The notes: generated by a model not told the origin, from the sequence alone. 17,536 nt of DNA from Pseudomonadota bacterium (GCA_023410975.1 JAEYPG010000413.1:1-17536), one strand, 5' to 3'; positions 6,442 to 13,926 are shown, counted from the stretch's first letter. Numbers and translations are program-made.

Positions 6442-7356
6442 ATGAACGCCTCCACCGACTCCTCCAGCCCCCGCGCGATCGACACGCGCGCCATCGAGCG
6501 CGCCGTGCGGCGCATGGCCCAGGCTGCCGAGCCGCCCTGGCTGCATGCCGAGGCCGCGCGGCGCATGGGTGAAAAGCTGCCCATGATCCGGCGCACGCCG
6601 GAAGCAGTGCTGCAGTGGTCTGGCTTCCTGGGAGCCAGCGAGGCGCTGCTGCGCGAGGCCTATCCGCAGGCGCAGCAGCTCGTGGTCGAGCCCGGGCTGG
6701 TGCGCCGCGAGCGCTCTGCGCCGGCGCCTGCACCCTGGTGGTCGCCACGGCGCTGGGCCGGCGCAGTGGCGCCCGCCGTGCCGCTGGCCGAGGAGGCCGT
6801 GACGCCCGGCAGCGTGCAGTTGCTGTGGTCCAACATGGCGCTGCAGGGCCACGCCGACCCGACGGCGCTGTTCGCGCAGTGGCACCGGGCGCTGGCAGTG
6901 GACGGTTTCCTGATGTTCTCTACCTTCGGCCCGGGCACGCTGGCCGAGCTGCGCACCCTGTACCGTGAGCGCGGTTGGGGTTCACCCATGGCCGAGTTCG
7001 TGGACATGCATGACCTGGGTGACATGCTGGTGGCCGCAGGCTTCGCCGATCCGGTGATGGACCAGGAAGTGCTGCGCCTGAACTGGGCCGACGCCGCGGC
7101 CGCGCTGGCCGAGCTGCGCGGCTTGGGCGCCAACGCCGACACGCGCCGTGTTGCAGGCTTGCGCACTCCGCGCTGGCAACAGCGCCTGATTGACGCACTG
7201 CAAGCGCTCGGCAGCAGCGATGGGCGCCCGGCGTTGTCTTTCGAACTGGTGTACGGCCACGCCTTCAAGACGGCGCCGCGTCCGCGCGTGGCGGCCCACA
7301 CCGAGGTCGGCCTGGACGAGATGCGACAAATGGTGCGTTCACGCCGCAGTACCTGA
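6442..7356 (+). CDS. BioC-like SAM-dependent methyltransferase homologue, apparently degenerate
   Basis: Resembles BioC, which methylates malonyl-ACP to start biotin synthesis. In this 304-residue protein the C-terminal half carries recognisable BioC landmarks: LLWSNMALQ (127-135), FLMFSTFGPGTLAELR (156-171) and FVDMHDLGDML (186-196). The N-terminal half lacks the normal glycine-rich SAM-binding loop. VVEPGLV (81-87) is all that remains where motif I would be expected, followed by a proline-, arginine- and alanine-rich stretch with little resemblance to a Rossmann core (about 88-122). The frame is intact and there is no stop or obvious frameshift. No bioA, bioB, bioD or bioF lies nearby. It may be a non-catalytic or altered-function relative; a start at the ATG 6442 fits the divergent comF gene. 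Confidence 0.7.
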   Translation: MNASTDSSSPRAIDTRAIERAVRRMAQAAEPPWLHAEAARRMGEKLPMIRRTPEAVLQWSGFLGASEALLREAYPQAQQLVVEPGLVRRERSAPAPAPWWSPRRWAGAVAPAVPLAEEAVTPGSVQLLWSNMALQGHADPTALFAQWHRALAVDGFLMFSTFGPGTLAELRTLYRERGWGSPMAEFVDMHDLGDMLVAAGFADPVMDQEVLRLNWADAAAALAELRGLGANADTRRVAGLRTPRWQQRLIDALQALGSSDGRPALSFELVYGHAFKTAPRPRVAAHTEVGLDEMRQMVRSRRST

Positions 7357-7379
7357 GGGGTTTTCCCAAGGTTGCGCCG

Positions 7380-7412
7380 GGCGTCGAAATCAAGCAAAGA
7401 TGCTTCGACGCC
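7380..7412. repeat. Perfect 9-bp inverted repeat upstream of the cytochrome oxidase locus
   Basis: GGCGTCGAA (7380-7388) and TTCGACGCC (7404-7412) are exact reverse complements, separated by 15 bp. The repeat lies 23 bp after the stop of the BioC-like gene and 15 bp before the TAGAAT box. No T-run follows it, so a terminator is possible but an operator or a leader structure is as likely. The rest of the 185-bp gap (7357-7541) shows no gene. Confidence 0.45.
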
Positions 7413-7426
7413 GCTCAAAGTCTGCC

Positions 7427-7432
7427 TAGAAT
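7427..7432 (+). promoter_or_regulatory. Candidate -10 box for the cytochrome oxidase operon
   Basis: TAGAAT at 7427-7432 matches five of six bases of the -10 consensus and lies 110 bp before the first gene of the operon. The hexamer 17 bp upstream (TTCGAC) is a poor -35 and is part of the inverted repeat's right arm, so a regulator binding there could contact this promoter. Confidence 0.3.
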
Positions 7433-7541
7433 CCAGCGGTTTCTGGGTCAGATTTGCGTTTCGTCAACGACAAAATCGGCAAAACCTGCTTTAGACCTGG
7501 CGCAAAAACGCCAACGTCTCGGCCCGAGTCCTCGTTTCCAC

Positions 7542-8114
7542 ATGACCGCGACCGTCGCTCCGAGCCCCCCCTGGCCCATGCCACCCGCCCGCAGCCCGTG
7601 GCGTTTTGGTTGCGAAATCGACGAAGGCCGCGGCCTGCGCTGGGTGCTGGGACGCAACGGGGCGCTTGGGCCGCGACGCCATTTGGGAGCATGGCTTCTG
7701 TCGGGCGCCCTGGCCCTGGGTGTGACCCTGTTTTTCTGGTGGCAGGGCACGGCCGTGGCGGCGGCCTTCGCGGCAGGGGAGCTGGCGCTGCTGGGTACGG
7801 CGCTGGTGGTGTGCACGCGACACGCCGCCGACCGCGAGATGCTGACGCTGGCAGATGGGGCGCTGGTGGTGGAGCACCGCTGTGGCGCCCGCACCGAGCG
7901 CGCCGAATTCCGCGCTGCGTGGGTGCGCGTGGAGCCGGCGCGGGCGCAGGGATCGCTGGTGGAGCTCTCGGGCGAAGGCCGGCAGATGCGGGTGGGCCGC
8001 TACCTGCGTCCGGAACTGCGCCTGCAGCTGGCGCAGGAACTGCGGCGCGCGCTGCGCACAGTGGGGCTGCAGCCGGCGGCGAGTCCCAAGAACACGGCTA
8101 TGCAACACAAGTGA
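7542..8114 (+). CDS. DUF2244-domain membrane protein
   Basis: Protein of unknown function, 190 residues. It has a proline-rich N-terminus, two adjacent membrane helices (about 49-67 and 71-91), then the HAADRE block (94-99) and a soluble domain of beta strands and a helix ending near residue 172. This layout matches DUF2244 proteins, often encoded just upstream of coxB in betaproteobacteria. coxB starts five bases after its stop, so the two are almost surely co-transcribed, which suggests a link to oxidase biogenesis; that is inference from position. The ATG at 7542 has no clear Shine-Dalgarno. The last ten or so residues are polar and look poorly conserved. Confidence 0.8.
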   Translation: MTATVAPSPPWPMPPARSPWRFGCEIDEGRGLRWVLGRNGALGPRRHLGAWLLSGALALGVTLFFWWQGTAVAAAFAAGELALLGTALVVCTRHAADREMLTLADGALVVEHRCGARTERAEFRAAWVRVEPARAQGSLVELSGEGRQMRVGRYLRPELRLQLAQELRRALRTVGLQPAASPKNTAMQHK

Positions 8115-8119
8115 GGACC

Positions 8120-9289
8120 ATGGGAAAGAACAGGACGCTCACGAGTCGCCTCGCCCGCGCTGCACTGGGCCTGGGCATGCTGCCGGCCGGCCAAGCTGCA
8201 ATGGCGGTCAATGACCTGCCCGGCGGCCCGGCGGTCAACCAGACCAACCTGCACCCGGCAGCCACGGCCATCGCCGCAGAGCTGTACTGGTTGCACAACT
8301 TCATGCTGGTCATCTGCACGGTCATCTTCGTGGCCGTGTTCGGCGTGATGTTCTATTCCATCCTCAAGCACCGGCGTTCGCGCGGCGCCAAGGCGGCCAA
8401 CTTCCACGAAAGCACGGCGGTAGAGGTGGCCTGGACCATCGTGCCTTTCCTCATCGTCATCGGCATGGCGCTGCCGGCCACCAAGGCCGTGGTGGCGATG
8501 AAGGACACCACCAATGCCGACCTCACCATCAAGGCCACCGGCTATCAGTGGAAGTGGGGCTACGACTACCTCAACGGCGAAGGGCAGGGCATCAATATCC
8601 TCTCCACGCTGGACGTGACGCACCGCCAGATGTCTGACGCCGGCAAGCCGCAGGGCGACGACTATCTTCTCAAGGTCGACAACCCGTTGGTGGTGCCGGT
8701 GGACCGGAAGGTGCGCATTGTCACCACCGCCAGTGACGTCATCCATGCCTGGATGGTCCCGGCCTTCGGCGTCAAGCAGGATGCCATTCCCGGCTTCGTG
8801 CGCGATACCTGGTTCCGAGCCAACAAGACCGGCGATTTCTACGGCCAGTGCGCCGAGCTCTGCGGCAAGGAGCACGCGTACATGCCGATCCACGTCAAGG
8901 TGCTGTCGCAGGCCGACTACAGCGCCTGGGTGGCCGAGCAGCACAAGAAGATGGCTGCGGCGGCTGACGACCCGGCCAAGGTCTGGACCCAGGCCGATTT
9001 GGTTGCCCGCGGGGAGAAGGTCTACGCTGCCAACTGCGCCGCGTGCCACCGGCCCGACGGCAAGGGCGCGGGCCCGATCAAGGCGCTGGACGGCTCGCCC
9101 GTCGTCAATGACGCGGACAAGGGCAAGCAGGTCGCGGTGCTGCTCAACGGCCTGCCGGGCGGCATGCCCTCTTGGAAGCAGCTCTCCGACACCGAGATTG
9201 CCGCCGTCATCACCTACACCAAGAACTCGTGGTCCAACCACACCGGCCAGACCGTGCAGCCCGCCGAGATCGTGGCGGCCCGCAAGTGA
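8120..9289 (+). CDS. coxB: Cytochrome c oxidase subunit II with C-terminal cytochrome c domain
   Basis: Accepts electrons into the binuclear CuA centre and passes them to heme a of subunit I. The 389-residue precursor has a likely signal peptide (about 1-29, ending AMA), two membrane helices (about 60-80 and 101-120), and the YQWKWGYDY aromatic block (142-150). The CuA ligands are all present: H209, C244, E246, C248, H252 and M255. After residue 290 comes a fused cytochrome c domain with the heme site CAACH (306-310) and a probable axial Met in GGMPSW (M349). The fused domain gives the protein its own c-type heme for electron entry. The ATG at 8120 follows TGAGGA and the end of the DUF2244 gene; the frame open to 7454 is not coding. 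ctaD follows 32 bp later. Confidence 0.97.
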   Translation: MGKNRTLTSRLARAALGLGMLPAGQAAMAVNDLPGGPAVNQTNLHPAATAIAAELYWLHNFMLVICTVIFVAVFGVMFYSILKHRRSRGAKAANFHESTAVEVAWTIVPFLIVIGMALPATKAVVAMKDTTNADLTIKATGYQWKWGYDYLNGEGQGINILSTLDVTHRQMSDAGKPQGDDYLLKVDNPLVVPVDRKVRIVTTASDVIHAWMVPAFGVKQDAIPGFVRDTWFRANKTGDFYGQCAELCGKEHAYMPIHVKVLSQADYSAWVAEQHKKMAAAADDPAKVWTQADLVARGEKVYAANCAACHRPDGKGAGPIKALDGSPVVNDADKGKQVAVLLNGLPGGMPSWKQLSDTEIAAVITYTKNSWSNHTGQTVQPAEIVAARK

Positions 9290-9321
9290 CCCGCGCCGTC
9301 GCCTGAAAGGAAAAGCCTCCC

Positions 9322-10938
9322 ATGAGCGCAGTTCTGCCCCACCACGGCGCCACTCACGACGAGCAGCATGGTCATCCGCACGGCTGGCGGCGCTGGCTGT
9401 TCGCCACGAACCACAAGGACATTGGCACGCTGTACCTGATGTTCAGCTTCACCATGCTCATGGTGGGCGGGATCCTGGCGCTGCTGATCCGGCTGGAACT
9501 GTTCCAGCCCGGGCTGCAGTTCGTCAATCCGCAGCTGTTCAACCAGTTCACCACCATGCACGGGCTGATCATGGTGTTCGGCGCGATCATGCCGGCCTTC
9601 GTGGGCTTCGCGAACTGGATGGTCCCGCTGCAGATCGGTGCGCCGGACATGGCCTTCGCGCGCATGAACAACTTCAGCTTCTGGCTGATGGTGCCCGCGG
9701 CGGTGATGCTGGTGTCGTCGTTCTTCATGCCCGGCGGTGCGCCGGCGGCAGGCTGGACGCTCTATGCGCCGCTGACGCTGCAGATGGGCCCGTCCATGGA
9801 CGCAGGCATCTTCGCGATGCACATCCTGGGCGCGAGCTCCATCATGGGCTCCATCAATATCATCGTCACGATCCTGAACATGCGCGCGCCGGGCATGACG
9901 CTGATGAAGATGCCGCTGTTCTGCTGGACCTGGCTCATCACCGCGTACCTGCTCATCGCCGTGATGCCGGTGCTCGCGGGCGCGATCACGATGACGCTCA
10001 CCGACCGCCACTTCGGCACCAGCTTCTTCCAGCCCGGCGGCGGCGGCGACCCGGTGATGTACCAGCACATTTTCTGGTTCTTCGGGCATCCCGAGGTCTA
10101 CATCATGATTCTGCCGGCCTTCGGCATCATCAGCCAGATCGTGCCGGCCTTCGCCCGCAAGAAGCTCTTCGGTTACACCTCCATGGTGTACGCCACCGCT
10201 TCCATCGCGATCCTGTCCTTCATCGTCTGGGCGCACCACATGTTCACCACTGGCATGCCGGTGACGGGACAACTGTTCTTCATGTACGCCACGATGCTGA
10301 TCGCCATCCCCACGGGCGTGAAGGTGTTCAACTGGGTCGCCACCATGTGGCGCGGCTCCATGACCTTCGAGACGCCCATGCTGTTCGCGGTGGGTTTCAT
10401 CTTCGTGTTCTCCATGGGGGGCTTCACCGGGCTGATCCTGTCCATGGCGCCGGTGGACATCCAGCTGCAGGACACCTACTACGTGGTGGCGCACTTCCAC
10501 TACGTGCTGGTAGCGGGCTCACTGTTCGCGCTGTTCGCGGGCGTGTACTACTGGGGCCCGAAATGGACCGGCACGATGTACTCGGAGACGCGCGGCAAAA
10601 TCCATTTCTGGGGCTCGCTGATCTTCTTTAACGTCACCTTCTTCCCCATGCACTTCCTCGGGCTGGCGGGCATGCCGCGCCGCTATGCCGACTACCCGAT
10701 GCAGTTTGCCGACTTCAACGCGCTCGCTTCCGTCGGCGCTTTCGGCTTCGGGCTGATGCAGGTGTACTTCTTCGTGTTCGTGGTGCTTCCCATGATGCGC
10801 GGCCAGGGCCAGCCCGCGCCGCAGCGCCCGTGGGACGGCGCCGAGGGGCTGGAGTGGGAGGTGCCATCGCCGGCACCCTTCCACACCTTCGAGACGCCGC
10901 CTCAGCTCGACGCCACGGCCACGCGCGTGGTGGGCTGA
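9322..10938 (+). CDS. ctaD: Cytochrome c oxidase subunit I (aa3 type, A1 family)
   Basis: Catalytic subunit that reduces oxygen to water at the heme a3-CuB site and pumps protons. The 538-residue protein has 12 expected membrane helices. Heme a ligands are H80 (TTMHGL) and H393, and the heme a3 ligand is H391 (VAHFHYV). CuB ligands are H256, H305 and H306, with Y260 for the His-Tyr crosslink. The GHPEVY sequence puts a glutamate at E258 (D-channel end), and PTGVK supplies K334 of the K-channel. D109 in GAPDMAF with the N116-N117 pair marks the D-channel entry. These features define a type A1 heme-copper oxidase. The ATG at 9322 follows AAAGGA. The small assembly gene starts five bases after the stop. 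Confidence 0.99.
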   Translation: MSAVLPHHGATHDEQHGHPHGWRRWLFATNHKDIGTLYLMFSFTMLMVGGILALLIRLELFQPGLQFVNPQLFNQFTTMHGLIMVFGAIMPAFVGFANWMVPLQIGAPDMAFARMNNFSFWLMVPAAVMLVSSFFMPGGAPAAGWTLYAPLTLQMGPSMDAGIFAMHILGASSIMGSINIIVTILNMRAPGMTLMKMPLFCWTWLITAYLLIAVMPVLAGAITMTLTDRHFGTSFFQPGGGGDPVMYQHIFWFFGHPEVYIMILPAFGIISQIVPAFARKKLFGYTSMVYATASIAILSFIVWAHHMFTTGMPVTGQLFFMYATMLIAIPTGVKVFNWVATMWRGSMTFETPMLFAVGFIFVFSMGGFTGLILSMAPVDIQLQDTYYVVAHFHYVLVAGSLFALFAGVYYWGPKWTGTMYSETRGKIHFWGSLIFFNVTFFPMHFLGLAGMPRRYADYPMQFADFNALASVGAFGFGLMQVYFFVFVVLPMMRGQGQPAPQRPWDGAEGLEWEVPSPAPFHTFETPPQLDATATRVVG

Positions 10939-10943
10939 ACGCC

Positions 10944-11093
10944 ATGGAGCCGCAGGCCGTGACGATGTCGCCGCGCGACGACGATCCGACACAGCGCCGG
11001 CGCGCCAACCTGCGCCTGGCGCTGATCCTGGCCTCCGTGGCTGCGGCCTTCGCGCTGGGCTTCGTCGCCAAGATCGTGTTGTTGGGCCCCTGA
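10944..11093 (+). CDS. Cytochrome oxidase small assembly protein
   Basis: A 49-residue single-span membrane protein with a charged N-terminus (RDDDPTQRRR, 11-20) and one helix (about 23-47). It resembles the tiny proteins found between ctaD and ctaG in betaproteobacteria and annotated as oxidase small assembly proteins. Its molecular role is not known. It starts five bases after the ctaD stop. An ATG at 10965 (MSPRDDD) is an equally possible start and would give 42 residues. ctaG follows 22 bp downstream. Confidence 0.75.
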   Translation: MEPQAVTMSPRDDDPTQRRRANLRLALILASVAAAFALGFVAKIVLLGP

Positions 11094-11115
11094 GGTCCCG
11101 AAGGAGCCCTGGGCC

Positions 11116-11712
11116 ATGGACCCCCGCCGCCAAGCCCGGTTGCGACGCGACAACCTGCACATGGTGGGCAAGCTCGCGCTGGTGGCCGCGCTGATGTTCG
11201 GCTTCGGCTATGCGCTGGTACCGCTGTACAAGCACATCTGCGAGGCGCTGGGCATCAACGTGCTGTCGCTGTCGGAACGTCAGACGGCTAACTTTGGGCG
11301 TGGCACGGCCAACGCGCCCAACACCCAGGTGGACCGCAGCCGCACCATCACGGTGGAGTTCGATGCCAACGCGCGCGGACCCTGGGACTTCAAGCCTGCG
11401 CAGGCGACGCTAACAGTGCACCCGGGCGAGCTTGCCACCGTGATGTACGAGTTCCGCAACCGCCAGCCGCGCGCGATGACGGCCCAGGCCATTCCCAGCT
11501 ACGCGCCCAAGCAGGCCACGGCCTACTTCAACAAGGTCGAATGCTTTTGCTTCAACGAGTACACGCTGGCGCCGGGGGAGTCGCGGCAGTGGCCGGTGGC
11601 CTTCGTGATCGACCCGAAGCTGCCCAAGGACGTGACCACCATCACGCTGTCCTATACCTTCTTCGAGGTCAGCGGCAAGAATGCGGCGGCCCGGCCGGAG
11701 CCGCGCTCGTGA
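11116..11712 (+). CDS. ctaG: Cytochrome c oxidase assembly protein CtaG (Cox11 family, CuB insertion)
   Basis: Copper chaperone that inserts CuB into subunit I from the periplasmic side. The 198-residue protein has one N-terminal membrane helix (about 16-36), C42 just after it in HICEALG, and an immunoglobulin-like domain with the copper-binding ECFCF motif (C143 and C145), all standard for Cox11. AAGGAG at 11101-11106 lies nine bases before the ATG. The stop overlaps the GTG start of the next gene by four bases (GTGA). Confidence 0.97.
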   Translation: MDPRRQARLRRDNLHMVGKLALVAALMFGFGYALVPLYKHICEALGINVLSLSERQTANFGRGTANAPNTQVDRSRTITVEFDANARGPWDFKPAQATLTVHPGELATVMYEFRNRQPRAMTAQAIPSYAPKQATAYFNKVECFCFNEYTLAPGESRQWPVAFVIDPKLPKDVTTITLSYTFFEVSGKNAAARPEPRS

Positions 11713-11942
11713 ACGGGCGGCGCGCCGATGAAGCCGTGCCACGCAAGGGCTCGTGGCTACGCAGCTTCAGGGCCGTGGCGTGGTCCTTCTTCGGCGTGCG
11801 CCGTGCCCGCGACTATGAACAGGATGTCAGCCAGCTCAAGCCCCAGCACGTCATCGTCGCCGGCCTCGTGGCCGCGGCGCTGTTCGTGGCGGTGCTGGTG
11901 CTGCTGGTGAGATGGGTGGTGGGCAGCGGCGTGGCCGGCTGA
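11709..11942 (+). CDS. DUF2970-domain small membrane protein
   Basis: A 77-residue protein of unknown function. It has a basic N-terminus, the conserved FRAVAWSFFGVRRARD block (20-35), and one C-terminal membrane helix (about 47-71), matching DUF2970 proteins found between ctaG and ctaE. The GTG start at 11709 overlaps the ctaG stop as GTGA, which suggests translational coupling; the longer open frame from 11541 would run inside ctaG and is not supported. Position implies a role in oxidase assembly, but nothing in the sequence shows how. Confidence 0.8.
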   Translation: MNGRRADEAVPRKGSWLRSFRAVAWSFFGVRRARDYEQDVSQLKPQHVIVAGLVAAALFVAVLVLLVRWVVGSGVAG

Positions 11943-11980
11943 CCCGCGGCAAGAGCAACCTCTCAAGGAGACCCGCAAAC

Positions 11981-12865
11981 ATGTCCGCAGCGACGCACCA
12001 CGGCAGCGTGCCCAACTACTTCGTGCCGAGCCCGTCACGGCATCCGGTGATGACGGCCGTCGGCCTGTTTTTCGTGATCCTGGGCGCGGCCCAGTGGGTC
12101 AACGGCCACCAGTGGGGCGCCTATTCGCTCTTCTTCGGCTTGCTGTGGTGGGCCGTGGTGATGTTCCAGTGGTTCAGCGACGCGGTGCGCGAGAGCGAGG
12201 GCGGGCTCTACGGCCGCAACATCGACATCTCCTACCGCTGGAGCATGAGCTGGTTCATCTTCTCGGAGGTGATGTTCTTCGGTGCCTTCTTCGGCGCGCT
12301 GTTCTGGTCTCGCTACTACACGCTGCCTGTGCTGGGCGGCCTGGACAACAGCTTGCTGTGGCCCGACTTCAAGGGTGTCTGGCCCACCGACCAGCCCGGC
12401 TCCACGGCCTCGCCGGCGGGCATCGTCGAGCCCTTCTCCACCATCGGCCCCTGGCCGCTGCCCACGCTCAACACCGCGCTGCTGCTGACCTCGGGCGTGA
12501 CCCTGACCATCGCGCACCACGCACTCATTGCCGCACACCGGGCCAAGGCCATCGCCTGGATGTGGATCACGGTGGCGCTGGGCGTGACTTTCCTGTGCGT
12601 GCAAGCCTACGAGTACCACCACGCCTACCAGGAACTCAACCTCAAGCTGAGCTCGGGCATCTTCGGCTCCACCTTCTTCATGCTCACCGGCTTCCACGGC
12701 TTCCACGTCTTCGTGGGCATGCTGATGCTGCTGTTCATCACGCTGCGGCTGATGAAGGGCCATTTCACCCCCGAGCGCCATTTCGGCTTCGAAGGCGCGG
12801 CCTGGTACTGGCACTTCGTGGACGTGGTGTGGCTGGGCCTGTACCTGCTGGTGTACTGGCTTTGA
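11981..12865 (+). CDS. ctaE: Cytochrome c oxidase subunit III
   Basis: Core membrane subunit that stabilises the oxidase and supports proton uptake; it carries no redox centre. The 294-residue protein shows the seven-helix pattern. The conserved glutamate E96 lies in FIFSEVMFFGAFF. YEYHHAYQ follows, then TGFHGFHVFVGM, and the ending HFVDVVWLGLYLLVYWL is a hallmark of subunit III. The start is set by AAGGAG at 11965-11970, ten bases before the ATG at 11981; the frame open from 11912 belongs to the end of the DUF2970 gene. It is the last rightward gene before the opposite-strand DUF2909 gene. Confidence 0.98.
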   Translation: MSAATHHGSVPNYFVPSPSRHPVMTAVGLFFVILGAAQWVNGHQWGAYSLFFGLLWWAVVMFQWFSDAVRESEGGLYGRNIDISYRWSMSWFIFSEVMFFGAFFGALFWSRYYTLPVLGGLDNSLLWPDFKGVWPTDQPGSTASPAGIVEPFSTIGPWPLPTLNTALLLTSGVTLTIAHHALIAAHRAKAIAWMWITVALGVTFLCVQAYEYHHAYQELNLKLSSGIFGSTFFMLTGFHGFHVFVGMLMLLFITLRLMKGHFTPERHFGFEGAAWYWHFVDVVWLGLYLLVYWL

Positions 12866-12883
12866 AGTGAAGAACGGCCGCCG

Positions 12884-12912
12884 ACCCGGCGTGGCGCTGT
12901 GAAGCGCCGGGT
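12884..12912. terminator. GC-rich hairpin between ctaE and the DUF2909 gene
   Basis: ACCCGGCG (12884-12891) and CGCCGGGT (12905-12912) form a perfect 8-bp stem. An alternative inner stem GGCGCT/AGCGCC (12893-12898 and 12903-12908) uses a GTGA loop. No clear T-run follows rightward, while leftward the sequence turns to GTTCTTCACTTC. It lies between converging genes, so a terminator role, mainly leftward, is plausible. Confidence 0.4.
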
Positions 12913-13146
12913 TCAGCGGCTCAGCGGAATGCCGGTGGGCTGGATCCAGCCCATCCAGTAACTGAAAAGAATGAACAGGAACAGCGCCACCGACAGCCCC
13001 ACGCGCAGCGCCAGCGCCCGGGCCATGCGCTTGTCGGGCCTACCGGCCTGTGAAGCCTGCGGTGGTTTCTTGCGCAGCATCAGCACGCCGGCGCCGGCCA
13101 AGGCCCCCACGATGGCTAGCAGCGCCAGCACAATGATGAATTTCAT
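12913..13146 (-). CDS. DUF2909-type twin-transmembrane small protein
   Basis: A 77-residue protein of unknown function with two membrane helices (about 2-24 and 45-66). They are joined by a basic loop RKKPPQ...RPDKRMAR, and the protein ends in WMGWIQPTGIPLSR. This matches the twin-TM DUF2909 family, commonly encoded beside subunit III and SURF1. It lies on the opposite strand inside the oxidase locus, convergent with ctaE and 36 bp from the divergent SURF1 start. Start is the ATG at 13146. It is probably expressed separately and may be an assembly or accessory factor; this rests on position. Confidence 0.78.
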   Translation of the reverse strand: MKFIIVLALLAIVGALAGAGVLMLRKKPPQASQAGRPDKRMARALALRVGLSVALFLFILFSYWMGWIQPTGIPLSR

Positions 13147-13182
13147 GGCCGGCCATTCTGGCACCGCCTTTTCGGGCGGCCG

Positions 13183-13926
13183 GTGTCCATGCTGAGCGCA
13201 CGTGCTCGGCGACTGGTGGTCACGCTGGCGGCCGTGGCGAGCGCGCTGCTGATGGCGAGGCTGGGGCTGTGGCAGCTTGACCGCGCGGCGCAGAAAGAGG
13301 CGTTGCAGCAAGCGGTGGACAGCCGCGCCGCGCTGCCGCCGCTGCCCGCCCAGGCATTGGCGAGCACGCCTGCCCAGGTGAACGGGCAACTGCATCGGCG
13401 CGTCACGGTGCGGGGACTGTGGCTTCCTGAGCGCACCGTCTTCCTCGACAACCGGCAGATGGATGGCCGCCCTGGCTTCTTTGTGCTCACGCCGCTGCGG
13501 CTGGACGACGGCAGCGCCGTGCTGGTGCAGCGCGGCTGGGTGCCGCGCGACATGCAGGAGCGCACCCGGCTGCCCGCCATTGCCACGCCAGCACAGCCGG
13601 TGACGCTCACGGCGCGCATCGAGGGGCCGCCGGCGCGGCTCTACGAATTCACCCCGCAGGGCAGCGAGACAGGGGTGATCCGTCAAAATCTGTCAATTGA
13701 ATCTTTCGCGGACGAAACGCAGCTGGGCTTGCGTCCGCTCACGCTGCTGCAGCTTGACGATGCTGCGGTCCCGGCCGCCGACGGGCTGCGGCGCCACTGG
13801 CCCTTGCCGGCCGTGGACGTGCACAAGCACTACGGCTATGCCGTCCAGTGGTTTTCGCTGGCGGCGCTGATCACGGGTCTTTATGTCTGGTTCCAACTCA
13901 TCCGCCCCCGTCGGCGCACCGCCTGA
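13183..13926 (+). CDS. SURF1 family cytochrome oxidase assembly protein
   Basis: Helps deliver heme A to subunit I during oxidase assembly. The 247-residue protein has two membrane helices, near residues 10-25 and near the C-terminus (about 222-240), with a periplasmic domain between them, as in Shy1/SURF1. Family blocks are RLGLWQLDRAAQKEAL (26-41), PGFFVLTPLRL followed by VLVQRGWVPRD, and HKHYGYAVQWFSLAA before the last helix. The GTG at 13183 and an ATG at 13189 are both possible starts, two codons apart. The 3' end overlaps the next gene by 44 bp if that gene starts at 13883. Confidence 0.92.
   Translation: MSMLSARARRLVVTLAAVASALLMARLGLWQLDRAAQKEALQQAVDSRAALPPLPAQALASTPAQVNGQLHRRVTVRGLWLPERTVFLDNRQMDGRPGFFVLTPLRLDDGSAVLVQRGWVPRDMQERTRLPAIATPAQPVTLTARIEGPPARLYEFTPQGSETGVIRQNLSIESFADETQLGLRPLTLLQLDDAAVPAADGLRRHWPLPAVDVHKHYGYAVQWFSLAALITGLYVWFQLIRPRRRTA

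Noticed and set aside
6415..6885. N-terminal extension of the comF frame
   Set aside because: It would run antisense through the BioC-like gene; the ComF sequence starts with the ATG at 6414.
7357..7541. A small RNA or extra gene in the gap before the oxidase locus
   Set aside because: No open frame with a ribosome binding site, and no clear promoter-terminator pair; only the inverted repeat and a -10-like box were kept.
7454..8119. Upstream extension of the coxB frame
   Set aside because: It overlaps the DUF2244 gene in another frame, and the signal peptide and ribosome binding site place the coxB start at 8120.
8000..9241. 413-codon minus-strand frame opposite coxB
   Set aside because: Composition is that of an antisense shadow (Gly, Val, His, Asp, Arg-rich); no ribosome binding site or motif.
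8718..10631. 637-codon plus-strand frame over coxB and ctaD
   Set aside because: It is an alternative frame of two certain genes, with an Arg/Ala/Pro/His-rich composition and no domain.
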